A stretch of DNA of 64,000 bases from Salinibaculum sp. SYNS191 (GCF_037338445.1 NZ_CP147838.1:2356001-2420000), one strand, 5' to 3'. Positions 8,620 to 17,223 are shown, counted from the stretch's first letter. Translations and numbers: made by a program. The notes: a model not told the origin generated them from the letters alone.

Positions 8620-9339
8620 ATGCCTGACTGCACACACGTCATCGCGGGCACCTGCACGACGACGTTCACCGGCGACCGGGACCGCCACCAGCACGGCGAC
8701 GTCCTCGTGGTGATCAAACCCGACGGGACGACGCTGGTTCACGACGCCGCCGGCTACCAGCCCGTCGCCTGGCTCACCCGCCCCGACTCGGTGACCGTCG
8801 ACCGCGACTCGGTCACGGCCAGCGACGGCGACCAGCGTCTGACGGTCGACATCCACGACGCGCACACGCGCGGGCGATACCCCACAACCGACGCCGGCGT
8901 CCCGGTGGGCGACTGTCCCGACTGCGAGGGCCGACTCGTCGGCTCTCGCGGTTCGGTGGTCTGTCCCGACTGCGGCGACAGCTACGGTCTCCCCGCGGGG
9001 GCGTCGGTGCTGGATGAGACCTGCGACTGCGGGCTCCCCCGGCTTCGGGTCGAACGCGGCGCGTCGTTCGTGGTCTGTCTCGACCGCACCTGCGAGTCGC
9101 TGGACGAGCGCGTCCGCGCGGCCTTCGACCGCGAGTTCGACTGCCCGGACTGCGGCGGCGACCTGCGGGTGCTCCGCCGGGGCGGTCTCATCCTCGGCTG
9201 CGAGCACTACCCCGACTGTGACACCGGGTTCGCGTTTCCGGAGGGCGTCCATGACGGGGCCTGCGACTGCGGCCTGCCGGCCTTCGAGACGCCGTCCGGG
9301 CGGCGGTGTCTGGACGCCGGCTGTGAGAACCTGGAGTGA
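8620..9339 (+). CDS. NucS N-terminal-like domain fused to zinc ribbons
   Basis: A 239-residue protein. Residues about 5-90 resemble the N-terminal DNA-binding (DUF91) half of the mismatch endonuclease NucS/EndoMS, with the recognisable pattern GDVLVVIKPDGTTLVHDAAG. The C-terminal nuclease half is absent. Instead there is a series of CxxC zinc ribbons: CPDCEG (about 105), CPDCGD (about 119), CDCG, then a topoisomerase-type C4 finger (CPDCGGD...CEHYPDC, about 175-203) and CDCGLP...CLDAGCE at the end. It probably binds DNA ends, branched DNA or single strands. No catalytic motif is visible and function is inferred only from domains. Confidence 0.75.
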   Translation: MPDCTHVIAGTCTTTFTGDRDRHQHGDVLVVIKPDGTTLVHDAAGYQPVAWLTRPDSVTVDRDSVTASDGDQRLTVDIHDAHTRGRYPTTDAGVPVGDCPDCEGRLVGSRGSVVCPDCGDSYGLPAGASVLDETCDCGLPRLRVERGASFVVCLDRTCESLDERVRAAFDREFDCPDCGGDLRVLRRGGLILGCEHYPDCDTGFAFPEGVHDGACDCGLPAFETPSGRRCLDAGCENLE

Positions 9340-9343
9340 CCGG

Positions 9344-9994
9344 TCACGTCGCGTCGACGCGCGCGAGCAGGTGTTCGCGGAGGTCGGCCGGCGACGTCGC
9401 CACGTACTCCGCCCCGCTGCGGTCGGTGTCGTCCGGGTCGCCGTGCTTGAAACCGACGACGTGCATGCCGGCGCGGCGGGCGGCCTCGATGCCGTGGCCC
9501 GAATCCTCGACGGCGACGCTAGCCGCCGGGTCCGCCCCGAGCACGTCCGCGGCGTGTTCGTAGATGTCGGGGTTCGGCTTGCCGGGGACGTCCACGGCGT
9601 CGGCGCTGACGACGGCGTCGAACTCCAGCGCGAACCGCGCCAGCACGATGTCTATCCAGTGCCGGGGCGAGGAGGAGACCAGCGCCACCGCGACCCCGCG
9701 ATCGCGGAGGGCGTCGACCAGTTCGACCAGGCCGTCGAGCAGTCGGACGTCCTCGCCGTAGATGGTCTCGGCGGCCTCGTCGTACCACGCGAGGAAGGCC
9801 GCGCGGTCCATCGCGACGTCGTAGTTCGCGGCGAGGTAGTCGTAGATGTCGCGGTAGTTCATTCCGGTCACCTCCTCGACGTCGACGTCGTCGTCGGGCA
9901 GGAGGGTCGGGAAGAGGTCGTCGACCTCGCGGGGAATCCAGAAGTCCTCGGAGTCGACGACCACCCCGTCCATGTCGAAGCAGACGGCGTCCAT
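9344..9994 (-). CDS. HAD-superfamily hydrolase (phosphatase-like)
   Basis: A 216-residue HAD hydrolase of the phosphoglycolate phosphatase/beta-phosphoglucomutase type. Motif I is FDMDGVVVDS, with nucleophile Asp7 and acid/base Asp9. A helical cap follows, then motif II (VSSSPRHW, Ser/Thr), the lysine motif (GKPNPDIY) and motif IV (VAVEDSGHGIEAAR). Substrate unknown: a small phosphorylated metabolite. The ATG at 9994 is chosen because motif I begins at residue 6; longer in-frame starts have no homologous sequence. It converges with the zinc-ribbon gene (4-base gap) and diverges from endA. Confidence 0.9.
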   Translation of the reverse strand: MDAVCFDMDGVVVDSEDFWIPREVDDLFPTLLPDDDVDVEEVTGMNYRDIYDYLAANYDVAMDRAAFLAWYDEAAETIYGEDVRLLDGLVELVDALRDRGVAVALVSSSPRHWIDIVLARFALEFDAVVSADAVDVPGKPNPDIYEHAADVLGADPAASVAVEDSGHGIEAARRAGMHVVGFKHGDPDDTDRSGAEYVATSPADLREHLLARVDAT

Positions 9995-10100
9995 GGTCGG
10001 GGAGTCGCTACGTACACTGGTGGCTCTTGTGGTCCCGGAGCGGGTGCGCACCTTCCGGGACACCGCAGAGGCTTTGCCTCGTGGGTGCCGACGGCGAGGC

Positions 10101-11168
10101 ATGGATGCGACATACGACGGTGACCTCGTGCGCGCCGACCGGCGGGCCCGCGAGCAGTTCTACGACGCCCGCGGGTACGGCCGGCCCGACGACGGCGGGG
10201 TCGCGCTGGACCCGGTGGAGGCCGCGCACCTCCTCTTTCGCGGCGACCTCGACGCCGTCGTCGACCGCCGGGCCGGCGGCGGGGACCGGCTCGACTTCCG
10301 CTCGTTTCTCGCCTCGACGGCCGTCTCGGAGGTCGAGTTCTTCGTCTACAAGGACCTCCGGGACCGCGGGTTCTACCTCTCGCCGACCCGCGAGTCGCGG
10401 GTCGCGGACACGACCGGCGACTTCGCCGTCTACCCGCGGGGGAAGGGCCCCTGGGACGACACCACCGCCTACCGGGTGCGCGCGGTGAGCGAGCGCGCGG
10501 CCATCGCCGCCAGGGAGATGCAGTCGCTGGCCGCCGTCGACGGCGACGGGACGGGCGTGCTGGCGGTGGTCGACGAGGAGAGCGAGGTCACGTATCTGGA
10601 GGTCGACTCGCCGACGATAACGGGGTCGACCCACCACTCGCTGCCGGCCATCGAGGGTGACCTGCTGGCCGACCGCGTGCTCGTCTGGGACCCGCCCGTG
10701 GAACTCCACGAGCGGGCGTTCTACGGCCAGCAACTCGACCAGGAGGGCGACGCGGTCCAGCTCTCGCTCGTCGAGGCGGCCTACCTCGCCAGCCAGGGAA
10801 AGCTCACCGTCGACGACGGCCGGTCCGGCGGCGAGGCGACTGTCGTCGAGCGCGGGCGGGACGTCGAGGGCGAGCGCTTCGACCGCCGCCTGCGGGTCTA
10901 CAGCGCCTTGCGGACTGCCGGCGTCGTCCCGAAGACCGGCTTCAAGTTCGGGGCGGACTTCCGGACCTACGCCGACGTGGCGGACGTGGACCACCTGGGC
11001 CACTCCGAACTGCTGGTGCGGGTGCTGCCGACCGACCACGCGTTCGCGCCGCGGGACCTGGCGCTGGACGTGCGCCTGGCCCACGGCGTGCGGAAGCGAA
11101 TGGTTTTTGCGCTGACCGGCGCGAACGAAGGGATAGACTGGCTCTCGGCCAGCCGACTCACACCATGA
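10101..11168 (+). CDS. endA: tRNA-intron endonuclease EndA
   Basis: A 355-residue tRNA splicing endonuclease of the duplicated haloarchaeal type (two fused subunit-like repeats). It cuts introns at bulge-helix-bulge motifs in pre-tRNA and also acts on rRNA processing stems like those at 19.65/21.35 kb. The C-terminal catalytic unit shows the Tyr region GFKFGADFRTYAD (about 280-292), the His in LGHSELLVRV (about 298-307) and the Lys in HGVRKRMVF (about 327-335). The ATG at 10101 opens the conserved part; upstream in-frame codons read through the promoter region. Its stop overlaps the trpS start by four bases (ATGA), so the two are translationally coupled. Confidence 0.93.
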   Translation: MDATYDGDLVRADRRAREQFYDARGYGRPDDGGVALDPVEAAHLLFRGDLDAVVDRRAGGGDRLDFRSFLASTAVSEVEFFVYKDLRDRGFYLSPTRESRVADTTGDFAVYPRGKGPWDDTTAYRVRAVSERAAIAAREMQSLAAVDGDGTGVLAVVDEESEVTYLEVDSPTITGSTHHSLPAIEGDLLADRVLVWDPPVELHERAFYGQQLDQEGDAVQLSLVEAAYLASQGKLTVDDGRSGGEATVVERGRDVEGERFDRRLRVYSALRTAGVVPKTGFKFGADFRTYADVADVDHLGHSELLVRVLPTDHAFAPRDLALDVRLAHGVRKRMVFALTGANEGIDWLSASRLTP

Positions 11169-12802
11169 CCGACGACAGCGACCCCGCGGACGACGAACAG
11201 ACGCCCAGCGAGCGCGCGGACGCGCCGGCAGTCACCGCCGACGCGAACGCGGCCTCGTCGGAGCTCCGCCCCGACGGCGGCGCAGCCGGTGCCGACGACG
11301 TTGCGCTGGACCCGTGGGGCTCCTCGACGGTCTCCGATTACCGCAAACTGTTCGACCAGTTCGGCATCGAGCGCTTCGAGGACGTCCTCGACGAGGTGCC
11401 CAACCCCCACTACCTGATGCGCCGCGGGGTCATCTTCGGCCACCGCGAGTACCGCGAGATAGCTTCGGCGATGCGCGACGACGAGCCCTTCGCCGCCCTG
11501 TCGGGCTTTATGCCGACGGGCGACCCCCACATCGGCCACAAACTCGTCTTCGACGAGATAATCTGGCACCAGCAACGCGGCGGCGAGGCCTACGCGCTCA
11601 TCGCCGACCTGGAAGCCCACAGCGCCCGCGGGCTCTCCTGGGACGAAATCGACGAGCACGCGCGCAACTACGTCCTCTCGCTGCTGGCGCTCGGGTTCGA
11701 CCCCGAGGCGGGCGAACTCTACCGTCAGTCCGACAACCGCGAGGTGCAGGACCTCGCCTTCGAACTCGGCGCGGAGGCGAACTTCTCCGAGTTGCAGGCC
11801 ATCTACGACTTCGACGGCGAGACGGACGTCTCCCACATGCAGTCGGTCGTCACGCAGATGGCCGACATCCTCTACCCGCAACTGGACGAGCCGAAGCCGA
11901 CGGTCATCCCGGTCGGTCCCGACCAGGACCCCCACATCCGCCTGTCGCGTGACCTCGCACAGCGGATGCGGTACTTCGGCGTCACCGAGGCCTACGCGAG
12001 TTTCGAGGCCGACGCCGCGGAGCGGGAACTCATCGGCGAGGCCTACGAGACGCTCTCCGAGCGCCACCCCGACGAGACGGTCCGGTGTGGCGACGCCGCC
12101 GAGTATCTGGAGGGCGAGCGCGAACCCGGCGCGACCGACGTGGCGGCGACGACGCTGGACAGCACCATCACGATGCTCCGGGAGGCCGGCAAGGAACCAC
12201 TCCGTCCGCGCGTGCGCATCCTCGACCGCCGGGCGACCGACGAGGCGTTCGAGGCGCTCATCGAGGCCATCGACGGCGAGAAGCGCGTCTACGACAACCA
12301 CGTCGACACATTCGACCTCTCGCGGGAGGCGGCCGAGCAACTGGCCCGCAACGTGGAACTCGACCACGGCGGCTACGGTTTCCGCTTGCCGTCCTCCATC
12401 TACCACCGCTTCATGACCGGGCTGACCGGCGGCAAGATGTCCTCCTCGATTCCGGCGAGTCACATCAGCCTGCTCGACGACCCCGAGGAGGGCTACGACA
12501 AGGTGCGGTCGGCGACGACCGGCGGCCGCGAGACGGCCGAACTCCAGCGGGAACTCGGCGGGAAGGCCGACGAGTGCCCGGTCTACGAACTGTACGCCTA
12601 CCTGCTCGCCGGCGACGACGACGAGTTCGCCAAGGAGGTCTACGACGAGTGCGTCGGCGGCGAGCGCCTCTGTGGCGGCTGCAAGGAGCAGGCCGCCGAA
12701 CTGATGCAGGAGTTCCTCGAAGACCACCAGGAGAAACGCGCGGAGTGGGCCGACAAACTCGACGAACTGGACATCGACCTCGACTCCGACCGCAAGCGCT
12801 GA
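11165..12802 (+). CDS. trpS: Tryptophanyl-tRNA synthetase
   Basis: A 545-residue class I aminoacyl-tRNA synthetase that charges tRNA-Trp. The ATP-binding signature HIGH is at residues 122-125 (TGDPHIGHK), and KMSSS is near 424-428 (GGKMSSSIPASHIS). The first 45 residues are an acidic low-complexity extension. A large insertion (about residues 290-400) lies between the two signatures, as in other haloarchaeal TrpRS proteins. A pair of C-terminal cysteines (CGGCKEQ) is conserved in archaeal TrpRS. It overlaps endA by four bases and is followed by an oligo-T run at 12811. Confidence 0.95.
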   Translation: MTDDSDPADDEQTPSERADAPAVTADANAASSELRPDGGAAGADDVALDPWGSSTVSDYRKLFDQFGIERFEDVLDEVPNPHYLMRRGVIFGHREYREIASAMRDDEPFAALSGFMPTGDPHIGHKLVFDEIIWHQQRGGEAYALIADLEAHSARGLSWDEIDEHARNYVLSLLALGFDPEAGELYRQSDNREVQDLAFELGAEANFSELQAIYDFDGETDVSHMQSVVTQMADILYPQLDEPKPTVIPVGPDQDPHIRLSRDLAQRMRYFGVTEAYASFEADAAERELIGEAYETLSERHPDETVRCGDAAEYLEGEREPGATDVAATTLDSTITMLREAGKEPLRPRVRILDRRATDEAFEALIEAIDGEKRVYDNHVDTFDLSREAAEQLARNVELDHGGYGFRLPSSIYHRFMTGLTGGKMSSSIPASHISLLDDPEEGYDKVRSATTGGRETAELQRELGGKADECPVYELYAYLLAGDDDEFAKEVYDECVGGERLCGGCKEQAAELMQEFLEDHQEKRAEWADKLDELDIDLDSDRKR

Positions 12803-12810
12803 GCCCAACG

Positions 12811-12815
12811 TTTTT
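12811..12815 (+). terminator. Oligo-T terminator after trpS
   Basis: TTTTT eight bases after the trpS stop, in the context acgtttttgtcg. It may end the endA-trpS transcript before the pheST leader. It also lies about 28 bases upstream of the leader ATG, so it could instead double as a weak TATA-like element. Confidence 0.4.
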
Positions 12816-12840
12816 GTCGTTCTGTCACCTGCAGTCGCAC

Positions 12841-12918
12841 ATGGCATCCGAACCCCAGCCACGGAGTATTGCCCGCCAGCAGTCGGCAGTCGCGGGGTTC
12901 GGCTTCTTTTTCGCCTGA
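12841..12918 (+). CDS. Putative Phe-rich leader peptide of pheST
   Basis: A 25-codon ORF between trpS and pheS, starting ATG at 12841 and ending TGA at 12916-12918. The last six residues are FGFFFA, with four Phe codons in five positions just before the stop. The first Phe codon is at 12898 and the rest at 12904-12912. The Phe codons create a TTCTTTTTC run, which itself resembles an archaeal oligo-T termination signal. The location, 245 bases upstream of the phenylalanyl-tRNA synthetase operon, and the codon cluster are the layout of a bacterial attenuator peptide such as E. coli PheM. The coding assignment comes only from sequence; the regulatory role is inference. Confidence 0.5.
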   Translation: MASEPQPRSIARQQSAVAGFGFFFA

Positions 12919-13163
12919 GTCGGGCGGCGGACTCGCGGCGGCCGTGACACGCCCCCGCGACGAAACCGTCCGCGGCAGCGACGCTCCCGGTAGCTGTCGC
13001 CGTCGCTGTCCTTCCTGGTTCGCGGCTTCGGCCGCTCGCCGTTCAGGCGGCGTGGCCGCCCGCTGCTCACGGCTCGCATCACTCGCCGTTCGCACTCCGT
13101 GCGCCGTGGGCGCACACAAGTAAGAACCGTTAACTGACGATACTGCGGAAACCCCATCAACGA
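12919..13163 (+). promoter_or_regulatory. Structured leader between the Phe-rich ORF and pheS
   Basis: 245 non-coding bases, very GC-rich, with several local inverted repeats (for example ggcttcggcc, ggcggcgtggccgcc and gcgccgtgggcgc) before an AT-richer end just upstream of pheS. No tRNA or T-box-like element is seen. If the upstream ORF is a sensor, this is where alternative structures or a termination site should lie. Confidence 0.35.
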
Positions 13164-14675
13164 ATGAAACTCCCACACGCGCAACTCGCGGTGCTGAAGA
13201 CCGCGAGTGCCGACGAGGACCGCCCGCTGACCGAGGTGGCCACAGAGGCCGACCTGAAACCCGCGGCCGCGACACGCGCCGCCTTCGAACTGGAGGACGA
13301 CGGGCTCGTCTCCGTCTCCGAGGAGACCGACGAGTCCGTCTCCCTCACCGACGAGGGCCGCCAGTACGTCGAGGAGGGCCTGCCGGAACTGCGCCTGTAC
13401 GCGGCCGCCGTCGACGCCGGCGCCGACGAGTCGCCCGTCTCGCTGGGGCAACTCATCGGCGCGTCCGGGCTGGAGGGCCCCGCCGTCGACATCGCGCTCG
13501 CCAACTTCGCCCGGAAGGGCTACGGCGAGGTCGACAGCGGCGAGGTGTCGGTCGACCCCGACGCCGACCCCGACAGCGACCCCGAGCGCCGGGCGCTGGA
13601 ACGACTCGCCGACGGCGACGACCCCGACGCCGACGAGGCGACTATCGACCCGCTGGAGAGCCGCGGCCTGGTCGCCCGCGAGGAGTCGACCGTCCGCTCG
13701 GTCCAGGTGACCGACGAGGGCGTGAACGCGCTGATGGCCGGCGTCTCCGAGGCGGAGACCGTCGACCGGCTGACGCCCGAACTCATCACGAGCGGCGAGT
13801 GGGAGGACGTCGAGTTCACCGAGTACAACGTCGAGGCCGACGCCGAACAGTTCCAGGGCGGCAAGGAGCACATCCTCCGCCAGACCGCCAACCGCGTGAA
13901 GGACGTCCTGGTCGGGATGGGCTTCGAGGAGATGGAGGGGCCACACGCCGACGCGCAGTTCTGGATCAACGACTGCCTGTTCATGCCCCAGGACCACCCC
14001 GCGCGGACCCACTGGGACCAGTTCGCGCTCGAAGAACCCAGCGAGATTCAGGACCTCCCCGAGGACCTCGTCGAGCGCGTGCGTTCGGCACACAAGGACG
14101 GCGTCGGCCCGGACGGCGACGGCTACCACTCGCCGTGGACCGAGGAGACGGCGCGCCGGCTGGACCTGCGCGGGCACACCACGTCGCTGTCGATGCGCTA
14201 CCTCTCGGGTCACCAGATAGGCGAACTGGAGCCGCCACAGCGGTACTTCAGCGTCGAGAAGGTCTACCGCAACGACACGCTGGACCCGACGCACCTGCTG
14301 GAGTTCTTCCAGATAGAGGGCTGGGTGATGGCCGACGACCTCTCGGTGCGCGACCTGATGGGCACGTTCACGGAGTTCTACGAGCGCTTCGGCATCACCG
14401 ACCTCGACTTCAAGCCGCACTACAACCCCTACACGGAGCCGAGCTTCGAACTGTTCGGAACCCATCCGGAGACGGGCGACATCGTCGAGGTGGGCAACAG
14501 CGGCATCTTCCGCGAGGAGGTGCTCTCGCCGCTCGGCGTCGACTGCGACGTGATGGCGTGGGGGCTCTCCCTGGAGCGACTGCTCATGCTCATGTACGGC
14601 TTCGAGGACATCCGCGACGTGCACGGGACGCTGTGTGACCTTGAACTGCTGCGGGACGTGGAGGTGGTGCACTGA
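13164..14675 (+). CDS. pheS: Phenylalanyl-tRNA synthetase alpha subunit
   Basis: A 503-residue catalytic subunit of the heterotetrameric PheRS (class II synthetase). The N-terminal about 210 residues form tandem winged-helix-like domains typical of archaeal/eukaryotic PheS (for example AVLKTASADEDRPLTEVA and LTDEGRQYVEEGLPE). The aminoacylation core follows, with motif 2 near RYLSGHQIGELEPPQRYFS and motif 3 GLSLERLLMLMYGFEDIR (about 463-480). The stop overlaps the pheT start by one base (TGATG), giving strict coupling and equal synthesis of the two subunits. A short Phe-rich ORF lies 245 bases upstream. Confidence 0.96.
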   Translation: MKLPHAQLAVLKTASADEDRPLTEVATEADLKPAAATRAAFELEDDGLVSVSEETDESVSLTDEGRQYVEEGLPELRLYAAAVDAGADESPVSLGQLIGASGLEGPAVDIALANFARKGYGEVDSGEVSVDPDADPDSDPERRALERLADGDDPDADEATIDPLESRGLVAREESTVRSVQVTDEGVNALMAGVSEAETVDRLTPELITSGEWEDVEFTEYNVEADAEQFQGGKEHILRQTANRVKDVLVGMGFEEMEGPHADAQFWINDCLFMPQDHPARTHWDQFALEEPSEIQDLPEDLVERVRSAHKDGVGPDGDGYHSPWTEETARRLDLRGHTTSLSMRYLSGHQIGELEPPQRYFSVEKVYRNDTLDPTHLLEFFQIEGWVMADDLSVRDLMGTFTEFYERFGITDLDFKPHYNPYTEPSFELFGTHPETGDIVEVGNSGIFREEVLSPLGVDCDVMAWGLSLERLLMLMYGFEDIRDVHGTLCDLELLRDVEVVH

Positions 14676-16456
14676 TGCCAGTCGTCGACGTCGACCCCGA
14701 CGAACTGCGGGAGCTGACCGGTCACGAGGAGAAAGACGACGACGCGTTGCAGGCGGACCTGTTCGACCTCGGCCTGGAGTTCGAGGGCTGGACCGAGGAC
14801 GACGAGATGCAACTGGAGTTTGCGCCGGACCGCCTGGACCGCCTCTCCGTCGAGGGCATCGCGCGCTCGCTGCGCTACCACTACGGCGACGACCGCGGCG
14901 TCTACGTCCCGAAGGCCAACGACGCCGACTGGACCATCGAGGTGCGCGACCAGCCCGCCGAACGGCCATACGTCACCGGGGCCATCGTCCGCGGACTGGA
15001 CATGGACGACGACGCGCTCGCCTCGCTCATCCAGGTCCAGGAGAAACTCCACGCGACGATGGGCCGCCAGCGCGCGAAGGGCGCAATCGGCGTCCACGAC
15101 CTGACGATGCTGAAGGGCTCGCCCGCGACCGACGAGGGCCGGGCGAACAAGTCCATCGAGTACACCAGCGTCGCGCCGGACGGCGACACCTTCGTCCCGC
15201 TGGATTCCGACGCGGAGATGACACTCGCCGAGGTGCTCGACGAGCACCCAATCGGCGACAAGTACGCCGACCTCGTCCGGGATATGGACCGTTATCCGGC
15301 CATCTACGACTCAATCGGCCTGTTCTCGTTCCCGCCGGTCATCAACGGCCGCCGGACCGAGGTCACGGAGGGGTCGCGGGACCTCCTCATCGAGATGACC
15401 GGCACCGACCAGTGGACCATCGACCACATGCTCAACATCGTCTGCTACGCGCTGTCCGCCCGCGGCGGCCAGATAGAGCGCGTCGAGGTCGACTACGGCG
15501 CGGACACCGCCGGCGAGTACGCCGGGGGGACGCTCGAACGGCCGGACCTCTCGGTCGACACTAAGACCGTCACCCACGACCGCATCGAGTCAATCATCGG
15601 CGTCTCCATGGAGCCAGGGGAGGTCGTCGACTGCGCCGAACGTGCGGGCCTGAACGCCACCCAGACCGAGGATGGCGACGCCTACGAGGTGGAGATTCCG
15701 CCCTACCGCGTGGACGTGCTCCACCCGCTGGACGTCGTCGACGACATCGGCCGGGCCTACGGTTTCAACGACCTGGAGCCGACGTACCCGGACGTCTCGA
15801 CGGTCGGCGGCCGCCACGAGCGCTCGCGCCTGGAGGACGCCGCCCGCGACGCGCTGGTCGGCCTCGGCTTCGAGGACCTGCTGAACTTCCACATGATAAA
15901 CGAGGCGGAGAATTTCGGGAGAATGGGTCTGGCGGTTCCACGAACCGCCGAACGAGCGAGCGGCGATAGCCGCGAGCAGACCGACGCCGCCGGAGCCGTC
16001 GGCGCAGCGCCGCCGGTCACCATCATGGAGCCCTACAGCGAGGACTACACGATGCTGCGGACGTGGGCGCTGCCCTCACTCATGATGGTCCTGGAGAACA
16101 ACACCCACCGGGCGTACCCCCAGGACCTCTCCGAAATCGGGCTGGCAGCCCACGTCGACGACAGCGAGAACACGGGGGTCGCCGAGCACCGGACCGTCGC
16201 GGGCGTGCTCGCGCGCACGGACGTCTCCTACGAGGACGCCAAGGCGCGCCTGCAGGCCATCGCGAAGTCCTTCGGCACAGACCTGGAGACGCCGGCGACG
16301 ACCCACCCGACGTTCATCGACGGCCGCGCCGCCGAGGTGGTGCTGGACGGCGAGTCCGTCGGTATCGTCGGGGAGATTCACCCGCAGGTGCTCGTCGAGC
16401 ACGACCTTGAACTGCCTGTGGCGGCCTTCGAGTTCCGGCTGGACGCGCTGGAGTAG
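14675..16456 (+). CDS. pheT: Phenylalanyl-tRNA synthetase beta subunit
   Basis: A 593-residue beta subunit of PheRS, giving structural support, tRNA binding and editing of Tyr-tRNA-Phe. The B1 domain is at the start, followed by the editing B3/B4 region (QRAKGAIGVHDLTMLKG, about 130-147), the B5 domain and a catalytic-like core (MEPYSEDYTMLRTWALPSLM). Residues about 419-447 are an insertion that splits the conserved ENFGRMG...EPYSEDYTMLR region, with palindromic DNA (see findings). The reading frame is kept, so the protein is probably functional. It overlaps pheS by one base and converges on the hydrolase gene at 16474. Confidence 0.96.
   Translation: MPVVDVDPDELRELTGHEEKDDDALQADLFDLGLEFEGWTEDDEMQLEFAPDRLDRLSVEGIARSLRYHYGDDRGVYVPKANDADWTIEVRDQPAERPYVTGAIVRGLDMDDDALASLIQVQEKLHATMGRQRAKGAIGVHDLTMLKGSPATDEGRANKSIEYTSVAPDGDTFVPLDSDAEMTLAEVLDEHPIGDKYADLVRDMDRYPAIYDSIGLFSFPPVINGRRTEVTEGSRDLLIEMTGTDQWTIDHMLNIVCYALSARGGQIERVEVDYGADTAGEYAGGTLERPDLSVDTKTVTHDRIESIIGVSMEPGEVVDCAERAGLNATQTEDGDAYEVEIPPYRVDVLHPLDVVDDIGRAYGFNDLEPTYPDVSTVGGRHERSRLEDAARDALVGLGFEDLLNFHMINEAENFGRMGLAVPRTAERASGDSREQTDAAGAVGAAPPVTIMEPYSEDYTMLRTWALPSLMMVLENNTHRAYPQDLSEIGLAAHVDDSENTGVAEHRTVAGVLARTDVSYEDAKARLQAIAKSFGTDLETPATTHPTFIDGRAAEVVLDGESVGIVGEIHPQVLVEHDLELPVAAFEFRLDALE
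15929..16015. repeat. Palindromic in-frame insertion inside pheT
   Basis: About 87 bases encoding roughly 29 extra residues in a conserved PheT loop. A perfect inverted repeat ggcggttc/gaaccgcc with a 3-base loop lies at 15931-15949, and gcggc/gccgc with a 4-base loop at 15960-15973. Flanking residues match the PheT core on both sides, which points to an insertion that kept the frame. Confidence 0.6.
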
Positions 16457-16470
16457 TCCCGTCGCACCCG

Positions 16471-16475
16471 TTTTT
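16471..16475 (+). terminator. Oligo-T terminator of pheST
   Basis: TTTTT run 15 bases after the pheT stop, lying at the convergent junction with the minus-strand hydrolase gene and partly overlapping that gene's stop codon. Confidence 0.45.
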
Positions 16476-17223
16476 ATTGCTGTCCCCGGAGCCACGCGAG
16501 CGTAACGTCGGCCAGTTGTTCGTGGGCGGCGTCGTAGCTGACGGCGCTGGGGGAGTCGCCGGGCTGGCCGCTGTAGCTCCCGAACTGCGTGTGGTTGATG
16601 GGGAATTCGCGCACTGTCGCGTCCGCCGGGAGGTAGCCCAGACCCTCCTCGTACCTGTCCCTGTTCAGGACCGTGTCGGCGCTGCCGGTGACGCTGAGGA
16701 CGGCCAGGTCTGTCCCGGAGATGTCCCTGTCACAGTAGGAGCCAAAGAGCACCAGTCCCTCGACGGTGTCGGGGTTCGCGTGCGCGTACCGGCACGCCAT
16801 CGCGCCACCCAGGGAGTGACCGCCGACGTACCAGGTGTCGACGTCCGAGTCGGTGACGTACCGCGATGCCGTCCCCTGGCCGAAGACGGCGAGGTTCAGC
16901 GGCATCTTCGGCACGACGACGGTGACGTTCGCCTCGCGCGCCAGCGGTGCCAGGGTGGCGAGGTACGCGTCCGGGTGCACACGCGCGCCCGGGTAGAAGA
17001 CAATGCCCGTCGCCGACTTCACGCTGGCCGGTTCGAGGACGTAGGTGTCACCGCGCTGTGTGACGGTCACGCCGGGGTCGGACTCGACGGCGTCGACGCT
17101 GTCAGCGAAGCCCTGGAACGGCGTTCCGACGAAGACGATGCCGGCCGCGGCCGCGACGACAGCCGCGGCGACGAGCCAGGCACCGAGTCGTCGTCCCAGC
17201 CGACGGAGGCGCTGGCCGTTCAT
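16474..17223 (-). CDS. Membrane-anchored or exported alpha/beta hydrolase
   Basis: A 249-residue alpha/beta-hydrolase-fold enzyme. It has an Arg-rich N-terminus followed by an Ala/Val membrane helix (about residues 14-33), so the catalytic domain is probably outside the cell. The nucleophile elbow is GHSLGG (Ser near residue 135). An acidic residue near VTGSADTVL and the His in FPINHTQFG complete a plausible triad. The INHTQFGSY ending resembles bacterial alpha/beta hydrolases of the DLH-like YqiA/Abhydrolase_5 type. Substrate unknown. It is transcribed towards pheT and away from pyrD's end. Confidence 0.85.
   Translation of the reverse strand: MNGQRLRRLGRRLGAWLVAAAVVAAAAGIVFVGTPFQGFADSVDAVESDPGVTVTQRGDTYVLEPASVKSATGIVFYPGARVHPDAYLATLAPLAREANVTVVVPKMPLNLAVFGQGTASRYVTDSDVDTWYVGGHSLGGAMACRYAHANPDTVEGLVLFGSYCDRDISGTDLAVLSVTGSADTVLNRDRYEEGLGYLPADATVREFPINHTQFGSYSGQPGDSPSAVSYDAAHEQLADVTLAWLRGQQ

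Noticed and set aside
10967..12862. 631-codon open frame on the minus strand opposite endA/trpS
   Set aside because: It mirrors trpS, whose HIGH and KMSSS motifs are certain. High third-position GC opens long antisense frames and the translation is Arg/Val/Gly-rich with no family pattern.
12825..14969. 714-codon minus-strand open frame over pheS
   Set aside because: Antisense shadow of pheS in GC-rich codons. It also spans the non-coding leader and two genes.
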